Source: CADCWN01 sp039810045
GTDB taxonomy: Bacteria; Chloroflexota; Chloroflexia; Thermomicrobiales; CADCWN01
Assembly: GCA_039810045.1 (NCBI GenBank)
Contig: JBDHWF010000026.1
Coordinates: forward strand, 1 to 34,952
Direction: 5' to 3'
DNA: 34,952 bases
This document shows, one piece after another, positions 1 through 9,189 of the stretch. The first letter of the stretch is position 1; every line of letters starts with the position of its first letter. The notes under the pieces are model-generated. The model made no database searches, was not told where the DNA came from, and saw only the letters and a program-made list of their open reading frames with translations. The translations under genes and the position numbers were made by a program.

Positions 1-2
1 CC

Positions 3-1337
3 AATATCGGGGGGATTCTGACGGGCTCCTTCGGGGCGATCTTTTACTGGCTCGGTCAGCAGGATGTGCGCCGAGCTTACCAGCCCTGGTTCTACTATCT
101 CTTGCTGGTGCCGCAGTACGACCCGTTACCCGCGCTGCTTGGTGGGGCGGGGGCAGTGCTTACTGGCTGGCGGCTGATCGCGCATCGCTTACTGCGACGC
201 GATGAAGGGCCATACCCCTTTATGCGTGGGTTTATGGTCTATTGGGGCGTGGCTTCGGTGGCGATCTATTCCTGGGCTGGCGAAAAAATGCCCTGGATGG
301 ATATTCATATCGTCTTGCCATTCCTTCTGATGGCGGCGCTGATGTTGGGCACTGTGCTTGAACAACTCTTCCGCCTGGGGCGGGCCAGGGTGGCAGGATG
401 GCGGAGTAGTAGCCGCTCTGGGCAAGGTCAGACCCTCAGGCAGTGGGCGCAGTCGCCTGCTGCACCGCTGAGCGTCATCACGGCCATGCTGCTTGCTGGG
501 GTCGGCTGGTTCTTCGGGGCCGCCCGGATGAGCGTGGGCAATCCTGGCGTGGCCGCCCCGGGCTGGTGGCTACTCTTGCTGCCACTGGGAGTGATCCTGC
601 TGATTGGCCTTGGCTATGGGGTATTGGCGGGCTGGCGCAGGGCGGGGCAAACCGTGCTGCTAGCCGCTGTTGCGGCGCTCTTGCTCTTTCATGTCCACGC
701 TGGTTGGGCGCTGGCATTTCAAACGGGGGATGTGCCAGAAGATATGCTGGTCTATGTGCAATCATCGCCTGATGTGACGCGAGTAGCACATGAGATCGAA
801 GAGTTTTCGCTGCTGAAAACTGGTGGGCTTCATCTGCCGATTCTCTATGATGACAATACCTCCTGGCCCTATCAGTGGTATCTGCGAAATTACACGCAGA
901 AACAGTACTTTGGCTGTTCCAGCGGGGGCAGTTGTACCCTGACAGACCCGCCAGCCGAAGATATCGCGATCGTACTGGTGGGCCGTGAGAACCTGGGGGC
1001 GCACCCAGAGTTGCAGTCACTCCTCAGTAATTACCAGCAAACGGACTATGCGATGCGCTGGCATTTCCCTGAGGATGTCTATCGCATCTTTGCGATCGCG
1101 CCAGACGTGCCACCCGGCTATAGTGCCTGGCAAAATGCGAATGATCCGCATGGGGTGAAGGAAATCGTTGGTAGTGTGCTCAGTTCACTGATCACGACGG
1201 CAACCCCGAATGGTCAGGCCAAACTCTTCCGTTTGCTAACCTATCGTGACCTTGGTGAACCACTTGGTTCCTATGACTTTGCCGTATTTGTGCGTAAAGA
1301 TCTGGTGCCTGAGTACAACACGATTCGCTATAAGTAG
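3..1337 (+). CDS. Agl23/TIGR03663-like membrane glycosyltransferase, C-terminal part (partial)
   Basis: The frame is open to the left edge (first full codon at 3), so this is the C-terminal part of a longer protein; a GTG at 66 lies inside it and is not the start. The visible part has about six hydrophobic segments followed by a soluble C-terminal region of about 190 residues. The stretches around FYYLLLVPQYDPLP and the later GEKMPWMDIH motif match what I know of the TIGR03663 family (flippase activity-associated protein Agl23, GT39-like, GT-C fold). Family members are membrane proteins thought to move sugar from lipid-linked donors on the outer face of the membrane. It stops at 1335-1337, 63 bases before the next gene on the same strand, which is of a related class, so the two are probably cotranscribed. 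The catalytic Asp-containing first loop is outside the window. Family assignment is fairly sure; substrate is unknown. Confidence 0.8.
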   Translation, partial: NIGGILTGSFGAIFYWLGQQDVRRAYQPWFYYLLLVPQYDPLPALLGGAGAVLTGWRLIAHRLLRRDEGPYPFMRGFMVYWGVASVAIYSWAGEKMPWMDIHIVLPFLLMAALMLGTVLEQLFRLGRARVAGWRSSSRSGQGQTLRQWAQSPAAPLSVITAMLLAGVGWFFGAARMSVGNPGVAAPGWWLLLLPLGVILLIGLGYGVLAGWRRAGQTVLLAAVAALLLFHVHAGWALAFQTGDVPEDMLVYVQSSPDVTRVAHEIEEFSLLKTGGLHLPILYDDNTSWPYQWYLRNYTQKQYFGCSSGGSCTLTDPPAEDIAIVLVGRENLGAHPELQSLLSNYQQTDYAMRWHFPEDVYRIFAIAPDVPPGYSAWQNANDPHGVKEIVGSVLSSLITTATPNGQAKLFRLLTYRDLGEPLGSYDFAVFVRKDLVPEYNTIRYK

Positions 1338-1400
1338 CGTGAGAGAACAGTAGAGGCTTGGGGTAACGACAGCTCTATCGTCCAGGAGGATTGATTTTTC

Positions 1401-4286
1401 ATGCTCGATCTTGACCAGCAGCCAACTGCCGAGGCAGCGGTAGTAGATGATCAGCCGCCCGCCGATGCCACGCTTGATCGGCCAATCAGTTTAGGGCGGA
1501 TCAGTGGCGAAATATTGGCCTGGGCTGGGGTCCTACTTGTCGCAGCGGTGTTGCGGCTGATGAGTTTGGGAGGCACGGCGCTCAATCCTGATGAGGCCCA
1601 GCACGCCTATGCTGCCTACACCCTTTTCCGTGGCACGGGAACGCTGCTAGATAGTACGGCAGGGGGTCCGCTGGCGACGGTTGTCAGCGGGATACTGTTC
1701 TTTCTCTTTGGGATCAGCGATCAGGTGGCGCGGTTTGGGCCAGCGCTGGCTGGGATTGGCAGTGTTGTCGCGTTGATCTGGCTGCGCCCTTATCTCGGTC
1801 GCACTGGGGCGTTGTTGGCGGCAGTATTCCTGGCGATCTCACCGAGTGCGGTCTATTTTTCACGAGTGGCCCAGCCTGATAGTTATGCCGTCTTCTTTGC
1901 ATTAGTACTGTTAGTCACCCTGCTCCGCCTCTTTGATTATGGCACTGCCACCGCTATGATTCTGGCGGCAATTGCCGCCGCGCTGCTCTTTGCGGCTGCG
2001 CCCACTGGCTTTACATTCCTCTTGATTCTGCTTGGGGCGGCGTTGGTGGTTTGGCTGCGCAGCCGAACAATAGCTGCTGATGAGGATTCAGCCGCTCTGC
2101 CACCTTTTGGGGCGGCTGGGCTACGGGCAGGGCTGCGGGCTGGCGGCCTGACGGCGCTCTTAGTGGCGCTGGCCCTGATTGTGTTGGTTTTTAGTGCATT
2201 TGGGGCGATTCCAGGAAATATCGGGAGCGGCCTGGCCGAATGGTTCACCGCCTGGGGTGCCATCTTGCTCGGCACTGGCCCAAGTGTGCCTGGGCGCACT
2301 GGTGGCTTTGCCTTCAGTCTTCTGCCCATCTATGAGCCATTGGTCTTGTTGGCAGGGTTAGGCGCGATAATTCGGCTCTTTGTGGGGCCAGCGTTGCCTG
2401 CTGCCCAACAGCGGGGCGGTCTGGTGGTGCGGGCAATCCTGACAGGGTGGGCATTCATTGGCCTGATTCTGCTGTTCCTTGATGCAGCGCAGTATCCAGC
2501 GTTGTTGCTTGTTGTGACCGTGCCGTTGACCTTGCTCGCTGGTGCCGTCTGCGGTGAGCTGATTGAGCGGATCGATTGGACGCGTGAGGGCGCGTTTTGG
2601 TCGGGCGGGTTGGTCTTTCTGGGCTTTACCACACTCGCTATTCTGGCGTGGTTTTCCCTGCTTGGGCAACTGTTGCAACCGTCACGGTTTGCCGATGCAA
2701 CGGGGCGGACGCTCAGCCTCCTGCTCACTTGCTTCCTGTTTGCCTTGCCGCTGTCCGTCGCTGCGTTCTACTTTGGCTCGCGTCTGAAGCGCGGGCTGGT
2801 CTGGCAGGTTCTGGCGCTGGGGCTACTCTTGTTCTTCGCTGGATACAGTTTGCGCTCGGCGGTGGGGCTGAATATTTACCGTAGTAATGTGAGCAGTGAA
2901 CCGCTGGTGTACAACGCCGTCACACCAGAGATCCGCCCTTTGATGGACCGCATCTTGCGCCTGTCGCGCGATCAGACGGCGCTGGTACGCACAATCGATG
3001 ATCCCACTGGTGGGCATGGCTTGAATATCGTCGTTGATCCGGCAGTCGAGTGGCCCGTTCGTTGGTATCTACGTGAGTTTCCATTTGTTACGTTGACCGC
3101 TACTGCGGCCATTGCGAATGGCACGGCGCAGGTTGCGGCGCAGCCGCAACTGATCTTCCGCCCTGGCGATGGGCAACCAGCAACTGGCGGTTACACCCCC
3201 GAAACGTACAACCTGCTCTGGTCGTACCCCGCCGGGCAGCCTCTGAGTGGTGCTGATAACGCTCTGTTGCGAAACCTTGGCTTCTTTGTCTTTCGGAATA
3301 ATGTGCCGCCTGCTGCGGTCGTGCCGATGACGGTCGAGTACGGCCCAGAGTTGGCCCAGCGGCTCTTCTTGCCACCACCACCGCAAGGGCCATTCAATCT
3401 GAGTGATCGACCAGGGGCGGGGAAGGCCGAAGGGCAGTTGGATAGTCCACGGGGAGTTGCTATTGCTGCTGACGGCTCGATATTTGTCGTGGATATGCGT
3501 AATGCGCGGATCGAGCGATATGCCGCTGATGGGACATTCCTCGCACAATTTGGCGGTATTGGTCATGGCAATGGTCAACTCTGGCGGGAAGCGAATCGCG
3601 GCCCAACGGGGATCGCGATCAGCGCCGATGGGTTTGTCTACGTTGCCGATACCTGGAACTATCGGATCCAGAAGTTCACCCTTGATGGCAAGTTCGTCGC
3701 GAAGTGGGGGACGTTTGTCAACCTGGTTACTGGCGCGCAGGGTGGCGACCGTGCTGGATTGTATGGCCCACGTGGGCTGGCTATTGGCCCCAATGGTGAT
3801 CTTTACGTAACTGATACGGGGAATGGTCGGGTTGTGGTCTATGGGCCGAATGGCGAATTTCGCCGCGAATTTGGATCGAAAGGGGCCGCCCCAGGTCAGC
3901 TTGATGAGCCAGTCGGGATCGCCGTCAGTGCCGATGGTTCGCGGATCTATGTAGCCGATAGTAACAACGCGCGGATCGCGGTCTTTGATGGAGCGGGCAA
4001 ACCAGTGGCCCAGTGGGCAGTTGATAGCTGGCGGGGCAAGACGTACTTTGAACCGTATCTGGTGATTGACAACAGTGGCGCACTGTACGCCACCAGCTCC
4101 GTGACCCATGAAGTCTTAAAGTTTGATGCTGACGGGAAGATTGTTGGCCGCACGACCACTGGTACTGGGGCTAACGAGGCCTTCGGTGCGCCGTATGGGA
4201 TTGCCCGTACGAGTGCTGGCACGCTCTACGTGAGCGATGGCAATAAAAACTTTGTAGTGCAGGTCAACCTGGGCGGGGGGCGCTAA
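1401..4286 (+). CDS. GT-C/GT39-like membrane glycosyltransferase fused to C-terminal NHL repeats
   Basis: Predicted 961-residue protein with a strong ribosome site (AGGAGG at 1384-1389, 11 bases before the ATG). After a short acidic N-terminus there are roughly eleven membrane segments (residues about 35-490). The first external loop carries the NPDEAQHAYAAY motif, typical of the acidic residues that bind donor or metal in GT39/ArnT-type enzymes. Residues about 490-660 form a soluble domain. From about 670 to the end there are about five NHL-type repeats of the form G-x-L-x-x-P-x-G-[IV]-A-[IV] then [VI]-Y-V-[AT]-D-[TS]-x-N-x-R-[IV], predicted to fold as an extracytoplasmic beta-propeller. Known family role: lipid-linked sugar transfer outside the membrane; the propeller may bind glycan or protein (inference). 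It follows the Agl23-like gene by 63 bases. Confidence 0.82.
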   Translation: MLDLDQQPTAEAAVVDDQPPADATLDRPISLGRISGEILAWAGVLLVAAVLRLMSLGGTALNPDEAQHAYAAYTLFRGTGTLLDSTAGGPLATVVSGILFFLFGISDQVARFGPALAGIGSVVALIWLRPYLGRTGALLAAVFLAISPSAVYFSRVAQPDSYAVFFALVLLVTLLRLFDYGTATAMILAAIAAALLFAAAPTGFTFLLILLGAALVVWLRSRTIAADEDSAALPPFGAAGLRAGLRAGGLTALLVALALIVLVFSAFGAIPGNIGSGLAEWFTAWGAILLGTGPSVPGRTGGFAFSLLPIYEPLVLLAGLGAIIRLFVGPALPAAQQRGGLVVRAILTGWAFIGLILLFLDAAQYPALLLVVTVPLTLLAGAVCGELIERIDWTREGAFWSGGLVFLGFTTLAILAWFSLLGQLLQPSRFADATGRTLSLLLTCFLFALPLSVAAFYFGSRLKRGLVWQVLALGLLLFFAGYSLRSAVGLNIYRSNVSSEPLVYNAVTPEIRPLMDRILRLSRDQTALVRTIDDPTGGHGLNIVVDPAVEWPVRWYLREFPFVTLTATAAIANGTAQVAAQPQLIFRPGDGQPATGGYTPETYNLLWSYPAGQPLSGADNALLRNLGFFVFRNNVPPAAVVPMTVEYGPELAQRLFLPPPPQGPFNLSDRPGAGKAEGQLDSPRGVAIAADGSIFVVDMRNARIERYAADGTFLAQFGGIGHGNGQLWREANRGPTGIAISADGFVYVADTWNYRIQKFTLDGKFVAKWGTFVNLVTGAQGGDRAGLYGPRGLAIGPNGDLYVTDTGNGRVVVYGPNGEFRREFGSKGAAPGQLDEPVGIAVSADGSRIYVADSNNARIAVFDGAGKPVAQWAVDSWRGKTYFEPYLVIDNSGALYATSSVTHEVLKFDADGKIVGRTTTGTGANEAFGAPYGIARTSAGTLYVSDGNKNFVVQVNLGGGR

Positions 4287-4339
4287 GTCGCGCAACTCGC
4301 TCTGCGTTTGTGCTGTCAGCGCCACGCGGCGATCGATCT

Positions 4340-7135
4340 CTAGCGACCAGTAGTTAGCTCTGCCTGGGCAAAGCGGATGTGCAGGATGCGCGTATCGCCA
4401 CTGTTGTTCGTTTCCTGTGGATATTGCGCGGGACTCCAGGTTGCCCCAGGAGCGGGATCCCATTTCTTGCCAGCAGGCACACGGGGGATGGCGAGATGAA
4501 TCAGGGCAGTGCCGTCGGCAGTTGGTGCGATGGCATTGGCTGGTATCGTCACAGTGTACTCCGCCCACTCTTTGCCAATCGTGAGGGTGGCGAGCTGTGC
4601 CTTGTCATCATCACCGGGCGTGGGCCGCAGCCCCACTAGCACCTGGGCTGGTGGTAGGTCGGCTGGGCGCGGCCCTGCGCTGAGCGTGAGCCGCAACGTC
4701 AGCGGTTGGTTGCCGCCTGGGTAGGGGATGCGTAAGAGCGCTTCGCCATCGGTCCAGCGATATTGCGGGGCAGGTGTCCCAGGATCTACCTCGACATTAT
4801 AGAATCCTGGCGTCGTGCCAATGGGGCTGAGCAAGGCAAACTCGTCGCCCTGCCCCGCCACCACTTGGTATGGCAAACTCCCCAATGCACTTTGCCCACT
4901 GGCGACAGGTTCCAGCTTGTAGAGGGTATAGCTGAGTAGATTGTGTTGTTGGTTGAACGGCTTCTGATAGTTCAACTTCTCGAACTGGATTAGCGGTATT
5001 TGTACTTGTTCGACCGCTACCAGACGATGATTCGGCAGAAAGAGTTTGCCGCCTCCTGCTGACATCAGAATATGCACGTGGCGTCCAGCCGCTTCTTGGG
5101 CCGTGACCCACGTATCGAGCTTTGGCCCATTTGGTAGGTTGGTGGTGATGGTCCAGCTTTCACGCCCAAAGAGATAGTTGAGCGGGGTCGCCAGTTTTGG
5201 TGTTTCGTCGCGTGGGCCACTGAAGATCAGGAGATCGTTGGGATCAATTTGTTGAGCAAGCTGTTTGGTATCGGCAAAGACGCCGAGATATTCCTGGTGG
5301 AGCGCGAGCTTTAGGTTTGTGTAGCCGAGAAAGAGCAGCAGCACTGCCGCCGCCCCGAATCCCAGGGCCTGCCCGACTCGTCGCCACTGTGGACGATGCT
5401 GGGCCGCCGCAATCGCTGGCCCAGCGTGGACACAGGCCGCCGCGATCAAGATAACGGCAAGTGGCAATACGAGTGGCACAAAGCGGCGTAGTGAATAGAT
5501 GTAGCCCGCCTGAGTATAGGTGCCAGTGAGGTAGAGGATCGCGAACGGTAGCGTCACACAGAGTAGTGCGGCACTCCGTTCATCAAAATGCTGTAGGAGC
5601 AAGAGACACAACCCTACGCCAACTAGGACCATCCCTAATGGCGAGAGATACCAACCGAGGGAGACGAGCGCGGCCCCCGCACCTGGTGGCACTGGTGCGC
5701 CGATATAGGCATTCAAACCACTCAGGTTGTCAGGCCGTAGAATCCCCGGACGAAGGAGATAGAGCCAGATCCCCAGTAGCCCGCAGATGATGACGGCGAG
5801 CCAACGGATCAGTGCTTGTATTCGTTGCTGCATCAGCAGAGGTAGCCAGCTATCGCGCAACCATGCCCAGCCCAGCAGCCAGATCACGGCGATGGGGAAC
5901 AGGAACAGGAGTGCCGTTTGCTGCCAGTCGCGCAGTGCGTTTTTCCAGACATGGTGATAGATCCCCTCGAAATAGCCAAGCGAGTAGATGGCGATGTGGA
6001 CGGTTGCGTGAACCAGGAGAATCACCAATGGGAGGAAGAACCACCAGTAGGACGCCTGCCAGCGGCGGGCGAGCCAGAGCCACGCCAGCAGCGCGGCAAC
6101 TGGGAGCAGGGCAAAGAGAAACTGGGCGTGTGCGAAGGCGACACTGCCCAGTGCGAAGCCGCTCAGCAGGGCCGCGCCGCGCGCTGATTGTTGCGCTGCG
6201 GCATGATTGGCCGCAATAAAGATAACCCAGGTAGCGACACCGCCAACCAACAGGGCCTGTAAGAGGATTTCAGTCAGTGATTGGCGGGCGAACCAGAGTT
6301 GCAGGCCATTCGCCGCCAGCAAGACGCCAGCCAGTAGCCCCGTAGCAGTACCAAAGAGGCGGCGGGCGAGCAAGGTGGTGGCGGCGACACCGAGCAGGCC
6401 AAATACGGCACTGGTGTAGACCATTGCCCCCAGCCCCCCACCGAAGGTGGCCCAGAGCGCTAACCAGACCGGTAAGAGGTGGAAGAATTGTGGCGTAACG
6501 GTATTCCCCTCCCCCGGTATCAGGTTGAACCCGGCCATCCGCTGCCAATCGAGGAAAAGAAATCGCTTGTCATCGGCGCTGCCACGGTCGGGCGAGGGCA
6601 GGAGTACGTGCCGTGCTGCCCCTTCTTCCCGTGCATTGGTGGCTGCATCGCCAAACTCATTCAAGCCAGGATCAATCGCTTTGATCGCGCCAGTACGAGC
6701 GATCAGCCCACCAGTGTTGAAGTAGATGCCCGCATCTTCACTGCCAACCATCGTTTCGAACGGATGACCCAGCGTCAGTGCCGCCGTGACGATCAGCAGG
6801 ATCGCAAGGCCAACCCCAAAAACTGTTGGCTGTGGTCGCCTGAAACGTAGGTTTGGGCAACTCTGGCGACGCCACCCCAGCAGGTAGAGTAGCCCGCTGA
6901 TTATCAGGACACCAAGCAGAACGGTGGGGCGACTGAACCAGCCGATTTCAGCCAGCAGTAATGCCCACCAGCCCACCAATAACGTGCCACTGAAGAAGCG
7001 CAGAAAGAGTCGTTCGCTGTCGATCAGCGCAAACGACTGCGGGTGAGGCAGGTTGCTGAAAAAGAGCCGACAAAAGGCGTCGCCGGGTAGGATGGTCAGG
7101 AGGCCTAGCGTGAGCAAACCCCAGGGCAGCGGAAT
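4340..7135 (-). CDS. GT-C-like multi-membrane protein with C-terminal beta-sandwich region; probable ATT start
   Basis: About 931 residues. It has roughly 13 hydrophobic segments up to about residue 600, a first external loop with the GSEDAGIYF motif (acidic pair after the first helices, as in GT39-like enzymes), then a soluble C-terminal region. That region is beta-rich and ends around the carbohydrate-binding-like stretch at residues 780-931. The role is presumably envelope glycan or glycoprotein synthesis; I cannot name the substrate. Start choice: the first conventional start is TTG at 7117, but it has no ribosome site at a normal distance. A full GGAGGTG lies at 7149-7143, and 7 bases later an in-frame ATT (7135-7133) begins a hydrophobic N-terminus, Met-Ile-free but otherwise typical. 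I therefore place the start at 7135 and keep TTG 7117 as the alternative. It sits 34 bases after the VOC gene, likely in one transcript. Confidence 0.72.
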   Translation of the reverse strand: MPLPWGLLTLGLLTILPGDAFCRLFFSNLPHPQSFALIDSERLFLRFFSGTLLVGWWALLLAEIGWFSRPTVLLGVLIISGLLYLLGWRRQSCPNLRFRRPQPTVFGVGLAILLIVTAALTLGHPFETMVGSEDAGIYFNTGGLIARTGAIKAIDPGLNEFGDAATNAREEGAARHVLLPSPDRGSADDKRFLFLDWQRMAGFNLIPGEGNTVTPQFFHLLPVWLALWATFGGGLGAMVYTSAVFGLLGVAATTLLARRLFGTATGLLAGVLLAANGLQLWFARQSLTEILLQALLVGGVATWVIFIAANHAAAQQSARGAALLSGFALGSVAFAHAQFLFALLPVAALLAWLWLARRWQASYWWFFLPLVILLVHATVHIAIYSLGYFEGIYHHVWKNALRDWQQTALLFLFPIAVIWLLGWAWLRDSWLPLLMQQRIQALIRWLAVIICGLLGIWLYLLRPGILRPDNLSGLNAYIGAPVPPGAGAALVSLGWYLSPLGMVLVGVGLCLLLLQHFDERSAALLCVTLPFAILYLTGTYTQAGYIYSLRRFVPLVLPLAVILIAAACVHAGPAIAAAQHRPQWRRVGQALGFGAAAVLLLFLGYTNLKLALHQEYLGVFADTKQLAQQIDPNDLLIFSGPRDETPKLATPLNYLFGRESWTITTNLPNGPKLDTWVTAQEAAGRHVHILMSAGGGKLFLPNHRLVAVEQVQIPLIQFEKLNYQKPFNQQHNLLSYTLYKLEPVASGQSALGSLPYQVVAGQGDEFALLSPIGTTPGFYNVEVDPGTPAPQYRWTDGEALLRIPYPGGNQPLTLRLTLSAGPRPADLPPAQVLVGLRPTPGDDDKAQLATLTIGKEWAEYTVTIPANAIAPTADGTALIHLAIPRVPAGKKWDPAPGATWSPAQYPQETNNSGDTRILHIRFAQAELTTGR

Positions 7136-7142
7136 CGTAATA

Positions 7143-7149
7143 CACCTCC
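7143..7149 (-). promoter_or_regulatory. Ribosome binding site deciding a non-canonical ATT start
   Basis: On the minus strand GGAGGTG reads from 7149 to 7143. It is 7 bases from an in-frame ATT at 7135 and 25 bases from the first NTG codon (TTG 7117), which is too far for normal initiation. Confidence 0.6.
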
Positions 7150-7169
7150 GGCGTGCAGCGGTTTGGTGG

Positions 7170-7583
7170 TCACAGCGTCAACGGCCCGCCAGTGGGCTTA
7201 GTGGCAGGCGAATCGGGCGCGATCACGCCAATACATTCCAGGCGATTACCAAACGGATCGCGGCATTCAAAACGGTCATAGCCTGGAATCGGCACGTTTT
7301 CCTCTGTGGCGATGCCAGCAGCAGCGAAGCGTGCGCGCCATGCTGGGAGATCGTCAACCAGGTAAGCGAGATGCGCCTTGGTCGCAGCCCGGTCTGTACC
7401 ATCTTCAATACTGATGTGCACCTCCGCAGTGCCCACCTGCACCCAGAAGCCGCCACGGTCGGCCAGCGCTGCTGGCTTAGGGATTTCTGGCAGCCCCAAC
7501 AGGTCGCAATAGAACTGCCGCGCCATTGCCTCTGCGCCTGCGGGGATCGTAATCTGGGCGTGGTGCAGGCCAGTAATCTCCAT
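7170..7583 (-). CDS. VOC (glyoxalase/bleomycin-resistance) superfamily protein
   Basis: 137 residues from the ATG at 7583, which has AGGAG 9 bases upstream; a longer reading to 7658 adds a Cys-rich tail that does not fit the family. The protein is one vicinal-oxygen-chelate unit pair: betaalphabetabetabeta modules beginning GLHHAQITIP and HLAYLVDDL. Candidate metal ligands are the His in LHHAQ, the His in AHLAY and the Glu in RLECIG near the end. The FRDPFGN-like turn (CRDPFGNRLE) is typical of the superfamily. Members include glyoxalase I, dioxygenases and resistance proteins; nothing here decides which, so the substrate is unknown. It is the first gene after a near-consensus sigma-70 promoter and is followed at 34 bases by a GT-C membrane protein. 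Confidence 0.85.
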   Translation of the reverse strand: MEITGLHHAQITIPAGAEAMARQFYCDLLGLPEIPKPAALADRGGFWVQVGTAEVHISIEDGTDRAATKAHLAYLVDDLPAWRARFAAAGIATEENVPIPGYDRFECRDPFGNRLECIGVIAPDSPATKPTGGPLTL

Positions 7584-7681
7584 CGACAGTTGCTCCTGCG
7601 TCGCGTATGTAGCGCACCAGCACACAGCAATGTGGTTGGGCGGGTAATGGCGTTGCATGGCCTATTGGCAATCGGTGAGCA

Positions 7682-7710
7682 AGTATAGAAGGGTAAGAGT
7701 GGTGTGTCAA
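7682..7710 (-). promoter_or_regulatory. Near-consensus sigma-70 promoter for the VOC gene
   Basis: On the minus strand TTGACA (7710-7705), a 17-base spacer and TATACT (7687-7682). This is a six-of-six -35 and five-of-six -10 match with ideal spacing. The expected transcript start is near 7675, leaving about 90 bases of leader before the ATG at 7583. Confidence 0.7.
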
Positions 7711-7746
7711 AGCAGCGGGCTTGTGTTGGGTAGGCCGGGTATTTGG

Positions 7747-7752
7747 TATCCT
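7747..7752 (+). promoter_or_regulatory. Candidate extended -10 element for the sirtuin gene
   Basis: TGG followed by TATCCT on the plus strand fits an extended -10 (TGn plus hexamer), about 35 bases before the TTG start at 7787. No convincing -35 is present, so this is weak. Confidence 0.3.
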
Positions 7753-7786
7753 CTAATGGAAGTTGGGTAATCAGGGAGGGACACCG

Positions 7787-8611
7787 TTGAGTCAACAAGC
7801 CGAAGATCCAATTGCGGCGCAGATCGCTGCACTGGCAGACTTAATCGTCGATGCCGAACGTTTCATTGTGTTCACTGGCGCAGGGATCAGTACTGAATCG
7901 GGGATTCCTGACTTTCGTTCGCCCAATGGGATCTGGAATCGCACAAAGCCAATCGATCTGCAAAGATTTCTCTCGTCTGATGAGGCGAAGCGTGAATACT
8001 GGCGGCGTGGGCGGAACACCTATGCGGTGATCAACAACGCCCAACCAAACCCTGCCCATCTGGCACTGGTTGAGCTTGAGCGGTTGGGGAAGCTCGATCT
8101 GATTATCACTCAGAATATTGATGGCTTGCATCAGAAGGCGGGATCATCGCCTGATCGTGTGATTGAACTCCACGGCACCGTGCATCGGATCTACTGCATG
8201 AATTGCGGCCAGGAGGAATCACGCCAGTCGATCATGGCAAGGTTGGAGGCAGGTGAAACGTTGCCTACCTGTCGCAATTGTGGCGGTACGCTGCGCTCAG
8301 CGACGATCGCCTTTGGTGAACCATTACCGCAGGAGCCATTAATGCGGGCAGTGGAAGCGGCGCAGCGCAGCGACTTCTTTCTGGTGATTGGCTCATCTTT
8401 GGTGGTGAATCCTGCTGCACAGCTACCGCAAATCGCCGCGCAGGCCGGGGCCTACGTTGCGATTATCAATCAAAGCCCCACACCGCTTGATGCGCTCGCC
8501 TGTTTACTCGTGCGTGGGCAGGCTGGCGAGGTGATGGCTAAGGTGCTGGCAGCAGTGCAGGGCCAACTCGCTGGCGACGAAGAGCGTCACGCGAACCAAG
8601 GGGCGCAATAA
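7787..8611 (+). CDS. SIR2-family NAD-dependent protein deacylase
   Basis: 274 residues. It removes acetyl (or other acyl) groups from protein lysines using NAD, giving nicotinamide and O-acyl-ADP-ribose; cytoplasmic. Visible signatures: NAD-binding GAGIS at 31-35 and the following GIPDFRS; TQNIDGLH around 109-115; catalytic His129 in ELHG; and a zinc site C137-x2-C140 with C162-x2-C165. GSSLVV and the later IINQ complete the Rossmann part. All key residues are present. The GIPDFRSPNGIW form resembles the bacterial class U/II-like sirtuins more than class III desuccinylases (inference). Start: TTG at 7787 is preceded by GGAGGG with a 6-base spacer; the upstream TTG at 7763 has no such site. 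Two bases separate it from the GNAT gene, so both are probably one operon. Confidence 0.93.
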   Translation: MSQQAEDPIAAQIAALADLIVDAERFIVFTGAGISTESGIPDFRSPNGIWNRTKPIDLQRFLSSDEAKREYWRRGRNTYAVINNAQPNPAHLALVELERLGKLDLIITQNIDGLHQKAGSSPDRVIELHGTVHRIYCMNCGQEESRQSIMARLEAGETLPTCRNCGGTLRSATIAFGEPLPQEPLMRAVEAAQRSDFFLVIGSSLVVNPAAQLPQIAAQAGAYVAIINQSPTPLDALACLLVRGQAGEVMAKVLAAVQGQLAGDEERHANQGAQ

Positions 8612-8613
8612 CG

Positions 8614-9189
8614 ATGATTCATGGGCAATTGACCACGCTGCGAGCCATCGAGCGGACAGACCTTGATTTGCTATGGCAGTGGTATAACGACGCTGAAGCG
8701 ATGTATTTCTGGGCCGAGCCACACAAAACTGTCTCCCACGATGAGATGGAAGGGCGGTATGGTGCGGGCCTCAGTGGGTCGACCGGGCGTACCCACTGGC
8801 TGCTGATTACTACCCGTGACGAGCAGGGGCAAGGTGCGCCAATTGGACGGATTGGCTATGTTGACCTGGATCGCCGCAATCGGCACGCGGAGATCGCCAT
8901 CATGATCGGTGAGCATGATTACTGGGGGCGGGGTTTTGGGAGCGATGCGCTGATCGCCTACCTGGGCTATTTATTCCACGAATTGAATTTGCACAAAGTC
9001 TGGCTGCGGGTGGAGGCGTTCAATCAGCGGGCGCAGCGGGCCTACGAGAAATGTGGTTTTCAGCGTGATGGCGTTTTTCGCGAACATACGTTTCTGGGTG
9101 GGCAATATTACGACTCGATCATCATGTCGATCCTGGAGGCGGACTTTCGGGAGCAGCATCCATTCGTCGTGCCAACCGCGCTGAACTGA
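8614..9189 (+). CDS. GNAT-family N-acetyltransferase (RimJ/RimL type)
   Basis: 191 residues. It should transfer an acetyl group from acetyl-CoA to an amine: a protein N-terminus, a small molecule or an antibiotic. Evidence: N-terminal LRAIERTDLDLLWQWYND as in RimJ/RimL relatives; beta4 plus pyrophosphate loop IMIGEHDYWGRGFGSDAL (the R-G-x-G-S/T acetyl-CoA motif); and the terminal motif NQRAQRAYEKCGF followed by GVFREH. The ATG at 8614 lies two bases after the sirtuin stop, with AAGGGG upstream. The pairing of an acetylase with a deacetylase in one unit suggests, but does not prove, a shared target. Substrate is unknown. Confidence 0.9.
   Translation: MIHGQLTTLRAIERTDLDLLWQWYNDAEAMYFWAEPHKTVSHDEMEGRYGAGLSGSTGRTHWLLITTRDEQGQGAPIGRIGYVDLDRRNRHAEIAIMIGEHDYWGRGFGSDALIAYLGYLFHELNLHKVWLRVEAFNQRAQRAYEKCGFQRDGVFREHTFLGGQYYDSIIMSILEADFREQHPFVVPTALN

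Noticed and set aside
3069..4109. Long minus-strand frame of 346 codons inside the NHL region
   Set aside because: It is antisense to clear NHL repeats and has no recognisable domain; long shadow frames are common in GC-rich repetitive coding sequence.
7763..7786. Longer sirtuin N-terminus from TTG 7763
   Set aside because: The GGAGGG ribosome site lies inside this extension and points to TTG 7787.
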